DNA of 64,000 nucleotides from Nipponacmea schrenckii (GCA_030562195.1 JAUJPP010000005.1:16603106-16667105), one strand, 5' to 3'; numbered from the stretch's first letter, positions 29,219 through 40,892 are shown. Notes: generated by a model from the sequence alone, not told the origin. Translations and numbers: made by a program.

Positions 29219-29485
29219 GCAGTGCGTTCGATGAACGCACTGCAAAAAAAAAAAAAAAAAAACATTTCGAAAACAAAGCAGTGCGTTCGATGAACGCACT
29301 GCAAAAAAAAAAAAAAAAAAAAAAACATTTCGAAAACAAAGCAGTGCGTTCGATAGAACGCACTGCCAAAAATAAAAGAGACATTTCGAAAACAAACTGG
29401 GACTTTGCGGTAGCAAAGTCCCACAAAAAGAATTGACAAACCGAAAACAAACTGGGACTTTGCGGTAGCAAAGTCCCACAACTAG
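29219..29485 (+). repeat. Tandem array of five Helentron-type terminal hairpins ending in CTAG
   Basis: Five modules, each an A-rich spacer containing a CGAAAACAAA block plus a perfect or near-perfect hairpin. Three have the B-type arm GCAGTGCGTTC (29219-29243, 29278-29302, 29341-29366; the third has one extra loop base). Two have the D-type arm TGGGACTTTGC (29398-29423, 29453-29478). Only the last is followed by a CTAG (29482-29485). Protein-like frames across the array are artefacts. Confidence 0.9.
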
Positions 29486-31345
29486 AGCCACTTGTGGCAC
29501 AGAGTGGGACTTTGCAAACGTTGCAAAATTGCAACAGACACAGACAGGCCGAAACATCTGATTTTCTGGGAGCATATGCCCAAAGCAACGAGGTATCTGT
29601 GTGCAAAGAATTTTTTGGAAAAACTTTATTTCCTACTGACGTAATTCGCTGACCTATATAAATGCTAAATTGAAAGTTCAACCGGATGTACCACACCCAT
29701 CTCCCTTTTTTTATCGTGAATCTAATCACATTCAAAATATATATTCACGATACAAATTTGAAGCTTGTACATCTAATAGATCACGAGATATACAAAAATA
29801 CGTTTCAAAAATACAAAATGTATTTAATTTTAAAAGTGCAAACATTAAATTTTCATTTTAAAAACTTTTGTTATACATCGCTGGAAAGAGGATAGAAGGC
29901 GCCTTAAGAATCTGAAAAAAATAACCCTGTAAATTAATACGGTCACGCTCTAGAGTAGTCCAAAGTTGCGAATTTTGCTGTTTTCGGGCAATTATAAAAC
30001 CGGAAGTAGACGTCGGAGGTCAAATGTCAAATTCTCAACTGATAGCCAAAGTCAATGACCTATTACCTTGTAAAGGTCACCAAAAGTCAAGGTCTGATTT
30101 TTTGGGATAAACTGACCAAAGGAATGAGGTATATGTGTGCAAGGTACTTTTTTGAAAAACGTTATTTCCTACAGCTGTAATTAGCTGACCGATATAAAAG
30201 GTAAATTGGAAGTTTACCCGTATGTGCCATGCCCATCTCATTTTTTATGCGTGGATCTAATTACATTCAAAATGTCTAATCACGGTGCAAATTTGAAGCT
30301 TATACATCTAATAGATCAATTGATATACACACATACATTTAAAAAAAAAATGTAAAAACGGCAATATGTACTTTTATTTTCAAAAATCGAAAAATTGAAT
30401 TTTCACTATAAAAACTTCTGTTGTGCATCGTTAGAAAGATGACAAAAAGCACTGTAAGAAACTGAAAAAATTAACACTCTAAATTAATTTGGTCGCGCTC
30501 TAGAGCAGTCCAAAGTTGCGTATTTTGCTGTTTTCGGGCAGTTATGAAACCGGAAGTAGACGTAGGAGGTTAAAGGTCAAAGTATCAACTGATAGCCAGG
30601 GTCAATGACCTTTGACCTACTAAAAGTCACGGTCATCAAAGGTCAAGGTCACGAGAAATAAGCCACCAAACTTCGAAAAATTCAACCGGATGTTGCAAAA
30701 ATGCAAAAGCGAAATTCAAAAATCGACTTCCAACTTTTAGTTTCACTTTTTATGTTCTTTCATTTGACACCAAAATCATCTCGATCGGACTAGTTATAAT
30801 GTCTGAATAAAAATCGGTCACTTTCAGGAAAATCAAAATGGCGGCGAAAGTTGCGCTTGCGGCCTTAATTTTATTTTCTTCGTTTTTTTGTATGGCTAAT
30901 GGCTACCCGATGATACAAGTTGGAATCTCATACATAAATAAAAAAAAGGAAGTTATTCAACCGGACGTAAAACTCCATTTTTCGCAAAAACCGGAAGTGA
31001 CGCAAAAATTTTGACCTACTTTTTGAAAATCATTCCATAGGCCTTATATGCTCATTTTTTTTTAGATGAATCACACAAAAAACAACAAAGTTGCAAAAAA
31101 TTGCAAAATACGTCAAAAAAATGTGTGCTACGAATTTGTGAAAATTGAAATTTTGAACTGCTATCTGATCAGAAGTTACTTGCAGATTACAAAAAGGAAA
31201 ACCCGAAGAAAATCGATCAAAAGTTGAGACAGCTAGAGCCAATTAGCTACTTTTAAGGTTTGTTGCACTGTGCAAATATCAGCTTCGCAAAAATGTTCCG
31301 ATTTATATTCATTAGAAACGTCGCCACTACAGAAGGTATCTCATA
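29486..31345 (+). mobile_element. D element, two core modules, right end interrupted
   Basis: Starts after CTAG with the AGCCACTTGTGGC palindrome and AGTGGGACTTTGC. Two core modules (~29560-30095 and ~30100-30660), each with AGGTCA clusters, then a tail ending in ACGTCGCCACTACAGAAGGT, where a TTAA MITE (31348) interrupts. Similar tail sequence resumes after the BEL element at ~37950 (ACGTCGCCACTACAGATGGT). Its tail has a diverged AAAATGGCGGC block at ~30835. Confidence 0.7.
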
Positions 31346-31347
31346 CA

Positions 31348-31602
31348 TTAAAGGGATAATGGGCGTTAGAACGAACATAAAATTTTAAGTTCACTCAAAT
31401 TTGGACAATAACAGTATATATCCATCAGTGGACTTACCTATACATCAAAATCCCTCTAAAATCCGATAAATCCCCAAAATAAAGTAGTTAATCATAAAAC
31501 GCTTGAGCCATCCATCAAGCGATTTTCAAATCGTGTAAATATAAAGGGAAGTAACTCTAACATGTGGGTTTTCACGCGTCCTTGACCCCTACTGTTGAAT
31601 TC
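31348..31602 (-). mobile_element. TTAA MITE, truncated copy of the 50352-50826 family
   Basis: TTAA (31348-31351), then AGGGATAATGGGCGTTAGAA, and about 250 bp matching the reverse complement of 50580-50822, including the CGCTTGAGCC / TCAAGCG hairpin region. The far end is missing. Part of it (from 31431) is also present at 41174-41345 as the start of a tandem duplication copy. Confidence 0.75.
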
Positions 31603-31613
31603 CATTTTATATT

Positions 31614-31944
31614 TGTTCTGCTAGAGACTGTCCGTATTCCAAAGGCCACTCCTTTTGTTTGCATATGCCAAGTCCGATCCGTGTTGTTTACATATTAGCC
31701 ATGTTTTCCGGTTTGTGTCTTCAAGTGGCAGGCTTGCCAAGAATTCAAATAGTATTCTCAGTAGTATAGGCCTAGTATAGTATTATTAGTATGTTTGTCT
31801 GTAATTATACCAAGAAAAGAACAATTTATGTATGATGTACGCTGTGTTGTTCCTGTGTTAATGATACCTATGTATACTATAGAATATGACACTACTTCCA
31901 CTTGGGCTTAGACCGGCTGTCTTGATATGCATTCTCACGATCCA
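31614..31944 (+). repeat. BEL 5' LTR
   Basis: 331 bp, TG...CA ends, apparently identical to the 3' LTR, implying a very recent insertion or gene conversion. It should hold the promoter and the polyadenylation signal of the element. Confidence 0.97.
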
Positions 31945-32135
31945 TAAAAATTTGAATTCTGAACCTGAACTATGCTAACCACGGGATTGGAGAATGTAAA
32001 TCTACTGTGTTTAATGTCTGGTAAACTGTATATTATTTGCTAACCTGTATCCTATTGTGTATTTGCTGTGAAACTGGTATACTGGACTTTGTTTATCTGT
32101 GAAAATTTGACTGATTAGATTTTTGAAAATTAAAC

Positions 32136-35100
32136 ATGTTATCAGCAGAACTGAAATCCTTGCTTTTGGAAGCAAAAAAAAAGAGAAGAAATTGTAAATC
32201 TGCTGTTACGAGATTAGGCAAAGTGTTAGATAGATTGATCAATGAAAAAAGGGGAAAAGAAGAAATCCAAGAAATAGTTTTGAAAATAGACACTGCTTTT
32301 GATAATCTGGTGGAAACACATACTGAATATACACAACTGATAGAAGATGATGATGAATTTGAAACTGCAGAAAACTGGTTGGATGATGTACAAACTCAAG
32401 TCACAACATTAAAGATATATTCAAAAGATTATATAAAACACCTAGATGATGAATCCAATTCAAACCCCCACCATGTTGAAATTCGCCAGAGCCCTGATCA
32501 AGTAAATCTGTCACCCCCTTCATCCCCTATTGGTAATTCCTTATCAACTGATAACCAGAGTAATTCTGATGTAAATAATGTTAATCCTGATCCTGCAGTT
32601 GATCACAGCCTGAATCTTGTATCTGCTATCCATATTACAGATGATAATCCGAGTACTTCTGCTGTTAATCCGAGTCCTTCTACTGTTGATAAACTGAGTA
32701 CTTATGCTGGTTATAATCCGAGGAATTCTGATGCTGATAACTCTAGTACCAAAGATATAAATGATCCTGCTGTCTCGACTAACCTGATTGATAATCCGAG
32801 TAATTCGTCCTGTAGAATACCTGCTCAACCTGCTGGTGTATGTCAATTTAAAATGGAGAAACCTAAGATGCCTAAATTTCGTGGAGATGTTAGAGAATAT
32901 TATACTTTTAAGTCAGACTTTTTACACATGGTTTCATCAAGATATAGTAAACGGGATGCCATCACTTTACTACGTTCCTGTTTGAGTGATAAGCCATTAG
33001 AATTAATTAGCGGTATGGGTTCAGATTATGATGCTGCTTTTGAATACCTAGATTCAATGTATGGTGACCCAAGATTCATTGCTGACTGTATTACCCAAGA
33101 TTTATCTCGTTTTCGTCCTCTCAGAGATGGTGAAGATGCTCGTTTCTGTGAATTAGTCCATCTTGTGAGAAGAAGCTATAATATACTTCAAGAAATAGGC
33201 AGACCAAATGATATGAATAACAATCACATGTTAGCTTTGATTGAACAGAAGATGAATACTGAAGATAAAAAAGTTTGGTTTAGATCTCTTGAAAAAGACA
33301 AAAAGACTGCTGATTTAGAAGATTTATTAAAATGGATGAATGATGAGATGAAGTCGCGTATTCGTGCTACTGCTCCCTTAAGATCAAGTGGTCAACACTC
33401 AAGATTCAACGTTAATCATATTGGTAATGATGATAAACCTAAACCTCCGGACACTAATAGATTTAAATGCTGGTTATGTAAAAGCCATGGTCACTGGTTA
33501 GATGAATGTCGCAATTTCCTGTCCAAATCTGTCACTGATCGTATTAAAACTCTGAAAGATAATCATGCCTGTTTAAGCTGTTTGAAGATTGCTGGTAGAA
33601 ATCATGGTGTAATGAACTGTTCGAGAAGACGTCAATGTACTGAATTATATAATGGTAGTCGCTGTAAACTGTTTCATCATAAATTACTTCATCCTACTAA
33701 TACAACAACCAGTCCTGAACGCCACAGTGTAGGAATTGCATCAATGCTGAGTAGTAGAGAAACTATTTTACCTGTTATAACTGTTGATATTTATGGTAGA
33801 TGTAATACTGTAAGAGGAAATACCCTGTTAGATTCTGGTGCCCAGCTGAGTTTAATAAGAATATCAATGGCCGAAGAACTTCAATTAGAAGGCAAAGACA
33901 TTAGTATTGTTATAACAAAGATTGGTGGAGATTCTGAAGAACTTAGAACCAAGCTGTATAAATTTAGAATCGTTTCAATGGATACTGGTAGATCTTATCA
34001 AATTACTGCATTGGGAATTCCACGTATTGGTGAAGATATTGAAGAAATTAGATTATTTGAAATTGCCAAAGTTTTTAATTTACCTGTAAGATGTTTACAT
34101 AGAGGATATGGTTCTCTTGATCTGCTAATTGGAATAGACCATGCTTATCTACATACTGGAGAAATAAGACAATATGATAATTTGATAGCCAGACACTCGC
34201 CGTTGGGATGGATTATATTTGGAGTTACACCTGGAAGTCAAGTTCAAGGTCATCACATACTTCATGTCAAGTTATCAAGTCCTGTAGATATGTCAGATTT
34301 TTGGTCTACAGAAACAATGGGTGTTACGTCTAATTCCTGTAGCTGTAAAGAAAATAAACTTAGTCCTGTTGAAATTAAAGAATCGAAGATTATAGAGAAT
34401 TCCTGTAAGAAGATTGGTAATCAATGGTTAATACCTTACCCTTGGAGAAAAGATCCTAATTTACTCCCTGACAACAGAATACAAGCTGAAAATAAACTGG
34501 AATCAACTGAACGTCGATTGCTGAAAAATCCTGTACATGCTGACATTTATAATGGTCAAATTCAAGAAATGGTTGATATGAACTTTGCAAGAAAACTGAC
34601 ACAGTCTGAAATTAATGAATACCAAGGTCCGGTTCATTATATTTCTCATCATGAAGTTATCAAACCTGAGAAGAAAAGTACACCTGTGAGAATAGTATTT
34701 AACTCGTCTGCTAGTTTTAATGGTCACTGTTTGAATGATTACTGGTATAAAGGTCCGGATCTACTGAACAATTTATTTGGAGTTATACTGAGATTTAGAG
34801 AAAATGAAGTGGTTATTTGTGGTGATATTTCTAAGATGTATCACAGAGTGCTGATTCCTGTAGAAGATCAACATGTTCATAGGTTCCTGTGGAGAAATCT
34901 CAATGTTGATAAACCCCCTGATGTATATGCCAAAACTGTATTGACATTTGGTGATAAGCCAGCTCCTGCTATGGCCCAGATGGCTTTAAAGAAAACTGCT
35001 GAAGAAGTGAAGTCTAATTTACCTGAAGCTGCTAAAGTATTAGAAAATGATGTTTATATGGATGATATATGTTCTTCAGTTAAAACTGTAAATGAAGCTA

Positions 35101-37589
35101 GTAAACTGACTGTTGATATTGATTCTGCACTAGCTAATGGTGGATTCAAAGTTAAAGGATGGATATCTAATAAAGTATTAAATTGCTCACCTCTTCCTGA
35201 AAATCAAGATTTGAAACTGTTGACTGATTTAAATGAAGAAAAGGTTTTAGGAATCGTCTGGAATAATACTAGAGACACTTTTTCATATAAAGTAAAGATT
35301 GAATTTGCTGACAAATCTAATGTTCCTGTTTGTTTGACGAAAAGAAAAATTTTGAGTCGAATTGCTAGATTATTTGATCCAATTGGTTTTGCTGCTGCAT
35401 TTTTGGTACGTTTGAAAATTGGAATGCAGAAACTATGGCAACTTGGTTTAGAATGGGATCAAGACTTACCTGATAATTTACAATCTGAATGGTTAAGCCT
35501 GTTTGCTGAAATGAGCTGTTTAAATGGTATAGAATTTGAAAGGTGTTTGACACCCCCAGAAGCTGTTAACTTACCTGAACTTTGTATATTTTCTGATGCA
35601 TCTGAAGAAGCTTTTGGTACCTGTGCTTACCTGAGATGGAAAACTAACTCCGATGAATACACTGCAAGATTTATTGCTGCTAAGTCTAGAGTAGCACCGT
35701 TGAAGAAACTGACAATACCTCGTCTAGAGCTACAAGCTGCAGTATTGTCAACTCGTCTTTATGCAACTATTATAGAAGAAACACGACTGAAGATTGAGAA
35801 GACTATTTTCCTGACAGATAGTATGATAGTTCTTGCCTGGATAAAAAGTCAAGCCAGAAAATATAAACCTTTTGTCTCATCTAGAATTGGTGAAATACAG
35901 AATACAACTGATCCTGCTCAATGGTATCACATTCGTTCAGAAGATAATGTAGCTGATGATATTTCACGTGGTATACCTGCTAGTAAATTAACTGAAAGAT
36001 GGAAAAATGGTCCAAGTTTTTTATTAGAAGAAAAAGAAAAATGGCCGATCAACACTGTCAATATTACTGACACTGATATGGAAATGGAAATTCGTAAATC
36101 GATGAATTCTGTCACTGTTAAAGAAGATATTATAGACTGTAATAACTATTCTACTTGGAACAAACTTGTACGAGTAACTGCTTATGTTTTAAGATTCATA
36201 TGGAATTTATCTGCTAAAAGAAGAAAAACGGTTGAAAGAAAAGATGTTTTATCTACTGAAGAACTGGTTGACTCTGAAAATTATTGGATTAAGCGTGCTC
36301 AACTTAGTCTAACTGATCGACAACAAAATGGAGAATTTAAAACTTTAAGTCCATTTACAGATGAAGATGGAATATTACGTGTAGGTGGTAGATTGGAAGA
36401 TGCTGTTGTTTCCTATGATTCTAAACACCCTGCTTTGCTGCCAAATGATCATCGAATATCACTTTTAATTACTTGTCAGATACACAATAATGGTCATCTT
36501 GGAATCGCTGCTACTGCTGCTAAAATTAGAAGAAAATATTGGATACTGAAAGTTCATAAACTGACTAAAACTGTAAAACATAAATGTGTTGTGTGTAAAC
36601 AATTTGAACACAAAGCTGAAAATCAATTTATGATGGACTTGCCTAAAATTCGTTTAGCGCCATTTACACCGCCTTTTTATTACACTGCTGTTGATTATTT
36701 CGGTCCTTATAATGTCAAAATTGGTAGAAACAAAACTGCTAAACATTATGGTGTATTATTTACTTGTCTTAATACTAGATCTGTCCATTTAGAACTTGCT
36801 GTAGATTATTCAACCATGGAGTTTTTACAAGTTTTAAGGAGATTTTTCACTATAAGAGGGAGACCTGCTTTAATGTTAAGTGATAATGGTTCTCAACTTG
36901 TTGGTGCTGAAAAAGAATTGAGAGAAATGGTCAAAGGATTTGATGAAGAAACTCTAAGAGACTTTTGTGCTGAAAATCGAATGACATGGAAATTTACTAC
37001 GCCTGCTGCCCCACATCAAAATGGTTGTGCTGAATCAATGGTAAAAGTCTGTAAAACTGCTCTCAAGAAATCTGTTGGTGAACAATTATTGACTCCATTT
37101 GAACTTTATACTTACCTACTGGAATGTGCTAACCTTGTTAATCAACGTCCTATTGGAAGAATACCAAATGATCCTGATGATGGTTCTTATATATGTCCTA
37201 ATGACATTCTGTTAGGTCGTGCTTCAAGTCATGTACCGCAAGGACCCTTTCGAGAGACTAAAAATCCTAGACATCGTGTTGAATTTGTTCAAAAATTAGT
37301 TGACTCTTTTTGGAAAAAATGGAATAGAGATGTTTTTCCATTATTAGTTCCGCGCAAAAAATGGAACACTGAAAAACGTAATGTTTGTGTAAATGACATT
37401 GTAATTGTTCAAAATCAAAATGCTATTCGTGGAAAATGGACTTTGGGAAGAATTTTAGAAGTTTACCCTGGAACTGACAATCGTGTGAGAAACGTTAAAG
37501 TTAAAACCAAAGACTCTGAATACAATAGACCTGTTACAAAAATTTGTGTTATATTGCCTGTAAATCAATCGGATTTGGATGAGGACTAG
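32136..37589 (+). CDS. BEL/Pao Gag-Pol polyprotein (intact, 1817 aa)
   Basis: One uninterrupted frame from the first ATG after the 5' LTR. Order: coiled-coil-like N-terminus; low-complexity Asn/Ser linker (~110-225); DUF1759-type Gag core (~240-400); zinc knuckle CWLCKSHGHWLDEC (~443) and a second Cys cluster; DUF1758-type aspartic protease with LLDSGAQ (~566); reverse transcriptase with CGDISKMYH and YMDD (~973); RNase H (IFSDASEEAFG, ~1151); integrase zinc region (~1445-1490); integrase core with TAVDYFGPY (~1518), LSDNGSQ (~1582) and NGCAES (~1631); and the DUF5641-like tail common in Pao elements. All catalytic motifs look intact, so the copy may be transposition-competent. It is translated as one fusion with no frameshift between Gag and Pol, normal for BEL. 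Confidence 0.97.
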   Translation: MLSAELKSLLLEAKKKRRNCKSAVTRLGKVLDRLINEKRGKEEIQEIVLKIDTAFDNLVETHTEYTQLIEDDDEFETAENWLDDVQTQVTTLKIYSKDYIKHLDDESNSNPHHVEIRQSPDQVNLSPPSSPIGNSLSTDNQSNSDVNNVNPDPAVDHSLNLVSAIHITDDNPSTSAVNPSPSTVDKLSTYAGYNPRNSDADNSSTKDINDPAVSTNLIDNPSNSSCRIPAQPAGVCQFKMEKPKMPKFRGDVREYYTFKSDFLHMVSSRYSKRDAITLLRSCLSDKPLELISGMGSDYDAAFEYLDSMYGDPRFIADCITQDLSRFRPLRDGEDARFCELVHLVRRSYNILQEIGRPNDMNNNHMLALIEQKMNTEDKKVWFRSLEKDKKTADLEDLLKWMNDEMKSRIRATAPLRSSGQHSRFNVNHIGNDDKPKPPDTNRFKCWLCKSHGHWLDECRNFLSKSVTDRIKTLKDNHACLSCLKIAGRNHGVMNCSRRRQCTELYNGSRCKLFHHKLLHPTNTTTSPERHSVGIASMLSSRETILPVITVDIYGRCNTVRGNTLLDSGAQLSLIRISMAEELQLEGKDISIVITKIGGDSEELRTKLYKFRIVSMDTGRSYQITALGIPRIGEDIEEIRLFEIAKVFNLPVRCLHRGYGSLDLLIGIDHAYLHTGEIRQYDNLIARHSPLGWIIFGVTPGSQVQGHHILHVKLSSPVDMSDFWSTETMGVTSNSCSCKENKLSPVEIKESKIIENSCKKIGNQWLIPYPWRKDPNLLPDNRIQAENKLESTERRLLKNPVHADIYNGQIQEMVDMNFARKLTQSEINEYQGPVHYISHHEVIKPEKKSTPVRIVFNSSASFNGHCLNDYWYKGPDLLNNLFGVILRFRENEVVICGDISKMYHRVLIPVEDQHVHRFLWRNLNVDKPPDVYAKTVLTFGDKPAPAMAQMALKKTAEEVKSNLPEAAKVLENDVYMDDICSSVKTVNEASKLTVDIDSALANGGFKVKGWISNKVLNCSPLPENQDLKLLTDLNEEKVLGIVWNNTRDTFSYKVKIEFADKSNVPVCLTKRKILSRIARLFDPIGFAAAFLVRLKIGMQKLWQLGLEWDQDLPDNLQSEWLSLFAEMSCLNGIEFERCLTPPEAVNLPELCIFSDASEEAFGTCAYLRWKTNSDEYTARFIAAKSRVAPLKKLTIPRLELQAAVLSTRLYATIIEETRLKIEKTIFLTDSMIVLAWIKSQARKYKPFVSSRIGEIQNTTDPAQWYHIRSEDNVADDISRGIPASKLTERWKNGPSFLLEEKEKWPINTVNITDTDMEMEIRKSMNSVTVKEDIIDCNNYSTWNKLVRVTAYVLRFIWNLSAKRRKTVERKDVLSTEELVDSENYWIKRAQLSLTDRQQNGEFKTLSPFTDEDGILRVGGRLEDAVVSYDSKHPALLPNDHRISLLITCQIHNNGHLGIAATAAKIRRKYWILKVHKLTKTVKHKCVVCKQFEHKAENQFMMDLPKIRLAPFTPPFYYTAVDYFGPYNVKIGRNKTAKHYGVLFTCLNTRSVHLELAVDYSTMEFLQVLRRFFTIRGRPALMLSDNGSQLVGAEKELREMVKGFDEETLRDFCAENRMTWKFTTPAAPHQNGCAESMVKVCKTALKKSVGEQLLTPFELYTYLLECANLVNQRPIGRIPNDPDDGSYICPNDILLGRASSHVPQGPFRETKNPRHRVEFVQKLVDSFWKKWNRDVFPLLVPRKKWNTEKRNVCVNDIVIVQNQNAIRGKWTLGRILEVYPGTDNRVRNVKVKTKDSEYNRPVTKICVILPVNQSDLDED

Positions 37590-37609
37590 CGCCTCATCGG
37601 CGGGGAGGA

Positions 37610-37940
37610 TGTTCTGCTAGAGACTGTCCGTATTCCAAAGGCCACTCCTTTTGTTTGCATATGCCAAGTCCGATCCGTGTTGTTTACATATTAGCCATGT
37701 TTTCCGGTTTGTGTCTTCAAGTGGCAGGCTTGCCAAGAATTCAAATAGTATTCTCAGTAGTATAGGCCTAGTATAGTATTATTAGTATGTTTGTCTGTAA
37801 TTATACCAAGAAAAGAACAATTTATGTATGATGTACGCTGTGTTGTTCCTGTGTTAATGATACCTATGTATACTATAGAATATGACACTACTTCCACTTG
37901 GGCTTAGACCGGCTGTCTTGATATGCATTCTCACGATCCA
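37610..37940 (+). repeat. BEL 3' LTR
   Basis: 331-bp direct repeat of 31614-31944, preceded by the polypurine tract and followed by the ATATT target duplication. Confidence 0.97.
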
Positions 37941-37945
37941 ATATT

Positions 37946-39657
37946 TATGCAACACGTCGCCACTACAGATGGTCTTGAGAAGTTGAGACAAAGTTGCAAC
38001 AATTGTAGCCTAGGCACAGTGAGGTGTGTAAATTTCGAAATAAATTTCATTTAAAAAAGTTTTGTTATACATCGTTGGTAAGAGTACAAAAAGCATTTTA
38101 AGAAAAATAACATTCTAAATTAATTAGAGCAGTCCAAAGTTTTGCATTTAGTTGTCGATAGAACGCACTGCAATAAAAGAAATTGAAAATATACAAATCC
38201 TAAAATCTGTTTTGAACTAAAAGGCCAAAACATTCTATTTTCTAAGTTAAACTGGCCAAAGCAATGAGGTATCTGTAAGCAAGGTACTTTTTTGAAAAGA
38301 ATTATATCCTACAGACGTAATTCGCTGACATATTAAGAGTAAATTAAAATTCAACCAGGATGTGCCACGCTTTTATACTATTTTTGGTATGAATCTTATC
38401 ACATTCAAAATGAAACTAATGCGGTGTGGTGGATATGGGAAGAAAAAACGGTCCCTTGAAACGGCTTTGAAATAGACACTCGTTTAATAAAAGACAATAA
38501 TTTGTGTACACTACTCGCAAGGTCGATGACATTGAGTTTGGACACTGTATTGTCACGTGTTCCTTTTCCCGCCTATATCTTATTTATTGCGCAGTTATAT
38601 TTTGAGAAGGAGGGTTTGGTAATTGATGCTATTTCATCAGATTTCCAGTTCAAGTTCGTAAGTTTGTATCATTGCAACTTTGCCTTCATTTCTTAATTTA
38701 GTAATGATATAGGAGTGTAAAGAAAAACATATGTAGGTCTATATGAATATTTTTGATTTGTAGACTTTCATTGCATTATTGTTTTAGTACAAATGTACAA
38801 GCGAGTGAATTGGCACTGGCAATGGCAGTGTCCAAGTGGATAGTATTGACGAGATGCTGTTGTTTTAAATAAAGTGAACAAACTTCATAAGACCCAACGA
38901 ATTTTAGACGAAAGGCATTCAGTTGTAATTTGTAGACAGAAAGGGTTGAAGCATTTTCTTCCGATTTGGAATTTTAAAGACAATCTAGTATTAAAAAGCA
39001 CCAGCACAACTAGTAAGCCTAGTCGTAGCAGTCGCTTTCTTAGTTTCTGATTAGGCCAAGACCGATTTGGCGTCCCTGTAGTTTTTGGAAGTTTATGATT
39101 TTGACCAATTACTGAAAACTAAATTATTGTTATTTTTGCTTTGAAATGTTTTAGAGTAAGAAAGATAAAGATAAACAGAATTGTAATTTAGAGAAAAGGT
39201 TTAACTAAGTATTAAGGTGAATATATTTTGAATTTTATAAATACAATTATTTATAACATTGAATCAGATTTGCAATGTAAGCATGAAAGAGAAATAAATT
39301 TTAAGATATATTTGTTGAGAGGTGCTATAGTGGCAAAATGAAGCACAGACAATATTGACTTGAATGTTGAACTAAAGCATTTTATTGACATTATGGAAAT
39401 GTGGGTGTAATAGAATGGATTTTGATGAAGCTTGGTGTGAGCATTAAAATTTTTAAGAGGGAGGTCAAGGTTTAATTTCATTATTTGTAAATGAAAGGTA
39501 TTCGAGTTATTGGCCTTGACTTAGAAAATTTCCATGCTGATCTTGTTCGAATTTGACGACTTAGATGGGTTTGTTAGATAGATGCTATAAATCAAAGGAA
39601 AAAAATAATGTAACAATGCTTGCGTTAATCCGAGTTCTCTGTGCTATAGGATAGTCG
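37946..39657. other. D/B-derived fragments, then unassigned DNA (duplication copy 1)
   Basis: 37950-38045 matches the D-element tail (GAGGTGTGTAAATTTCGAA), 38060-38105 matches a D core piece, and CGATAGAACGCACTGC (~38157) is half of a B-type terminal hairpin, so the stretch is a scrambled Helentron remnant. From ~38410 to 39657 no gene or known repeat is seen. The 64-codon frame at 38502 is short and unsupported. 41361-43068 is the second copy of the same DNA. Confidence 0.55.
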
Positions 39658-40676
39658 ATTTTTATACGCCCACACATAAATGTGGGCGTATATTGTAGTT
39701 GCCCCTGTCTGTCCGTCGGTCTGTCTGTCCACAATTGTTGTGAACACGATAGAGACCACATTTCTTGATGGATTTTGACCAAATTTGGTGAGTGTGTTTG
39801 TTATAACCCAAGGAAGAAGCCTATTGAAAATCAGACCAATCGAAAAATATTCAATGAGTTATTGCCCTTGTTTTTGAAAATTTGTTGTGAACACGATTAA
39901 GAGTGTGTTTCTTAATAGATTTTGATAAAATTTGGTGTGATTGCTTGTTATTACTTAAGGATGAAGCCTATTGAAAATCGGACAAATCGAAAAATAAATT
40001 GATGAGTTATTGCCCTTGTTCTTGAAACCACATTCATTTTGCGTTCAAAAATGTGTTGTGGACAGGATAGAGAGATGGTTTCTTGATCGATTTTGACCAA
40101 TTTCAGTGTGTGTTTGTAATCATCCAAGGATGAAGCCTTCTGCCCGCCTGTCTGTCTGTCTGTCCGTCTGTTTGTCCGTCTGCCTAACCACAATTGTTGT
40201 GAACACGATAGAGACCACATATCTTGATGGATTTTAATGAAACTTGGAATGAGTCTTTGTAATGACCCAAGGATGAAGCCTATCGAAAATGAAACCAATT
40301 GAAAAATATTTACTATGAGTTATTGCCCTTGTCCTAAAATACCTTGTGAACACGATAGGGCGCTGGGTTCTTGATGGATTTGATGAAACTTGGTGTGAGT
40401 GTTTGTTGTAACTCGAGGATAGACCCTATGGAAAATCACACTAATCCAAAAATATTTATTGAGTTATTGCCCTTGTTGTTTAAAACGTGTTCACTTTATC
40501 AGCCTCTGATTCTTTGTTGACTTGATAGAGATCTGGTTTCTTGATAGATTATGACAAAGCATGATTTGAGCCTTATACATTTAAAATATTGTATTTACTG
40601 ATACGTCTTGTACACCGCCCAAATAACTCAGGCTGCCAATGGTGGGCGTATTACGATGGGCCATCGCTATTTTTAT
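39658..40676 (+). mobile_element. H element in duplication copy 1
   Basis: 8-bp flanking direct repeat ATTTTTAT (39658-39665 and 40669-40676). The left end is a perfect 10-bp-stem hairpin TACGCCCACA / TGTGGGCGTA (39665-39690) followed by a TCTGTCCGTC microsatellite. The core consists of ~130-150-bp tandem units beginning GTTGTGAACACGATAGAG and ending GAGTTATTGCCCTTG. The right end has GGTGGGCGTATTACG and the hairpin CGATG-GGC-CATCG directly before CTAT. No coding frame. The AT-rich flanking repeat may be a target preference rather than a true duplication. Confidence 0.7.
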
Positions 40677-40892
40677 GATTTTTTATATTTACCGACTCGC
40701 CTATAGTCAGACATGGGTGCTCTTTATTTCCTATCGGAAATGGTCATGCACATCTGCAGGACGGCTTTGAGCCTAATTGTACCCTTACCTGTGGTTGTCA
40801 TAAGCAACTGTGCACATCAATGGGTACCCCAACTTGACACAGTCCTTCAAATATCCATTTTTAGATCGCCTTCAAGAACAATTCGCTTTTTT

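Larger units (their letters stand above)
31614..37940 (+). mobile_element. Complete BEL/Pao LTR retrotransposon
   Basis: Two 331-bp LTRs (31614-31944 and 37610-37940), which read identical, start TGTTCTGC and end GATCCA. They are flanked by 5-bp target duplications ATATT (31609-31613 and 37941-37945). A purine tract GGCGGGGAGGA (37599-37609) abuts the 3' LTR as polypurine tract. A clear primer-binding site was not identified after the 5' LTR. The element lies in copy 1 of a tandem duplication, with an exact empty site in copy 2 near 41352-41364. Confidence 0.97.

Noticed and set aside
29077..29735. Phe-rich frames of 134-193 codons
   Set aside because: Poly-A runs and terminal hairpins of rolling-circle elements read in reverse.
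38502..38696. 64-codon frame, identical at 41913-42107
   Set aside because: Identity comes from the segmental duplication; no domain, no splice sites, no homology recognised.
39658..40676. Certain 8-bp target-site duplication for the H element
   Set aside because: ATTTTTAT is low complexity, and other H copies also sit next to TTTTTAT, so target preference or an element-internal end is equally possible.
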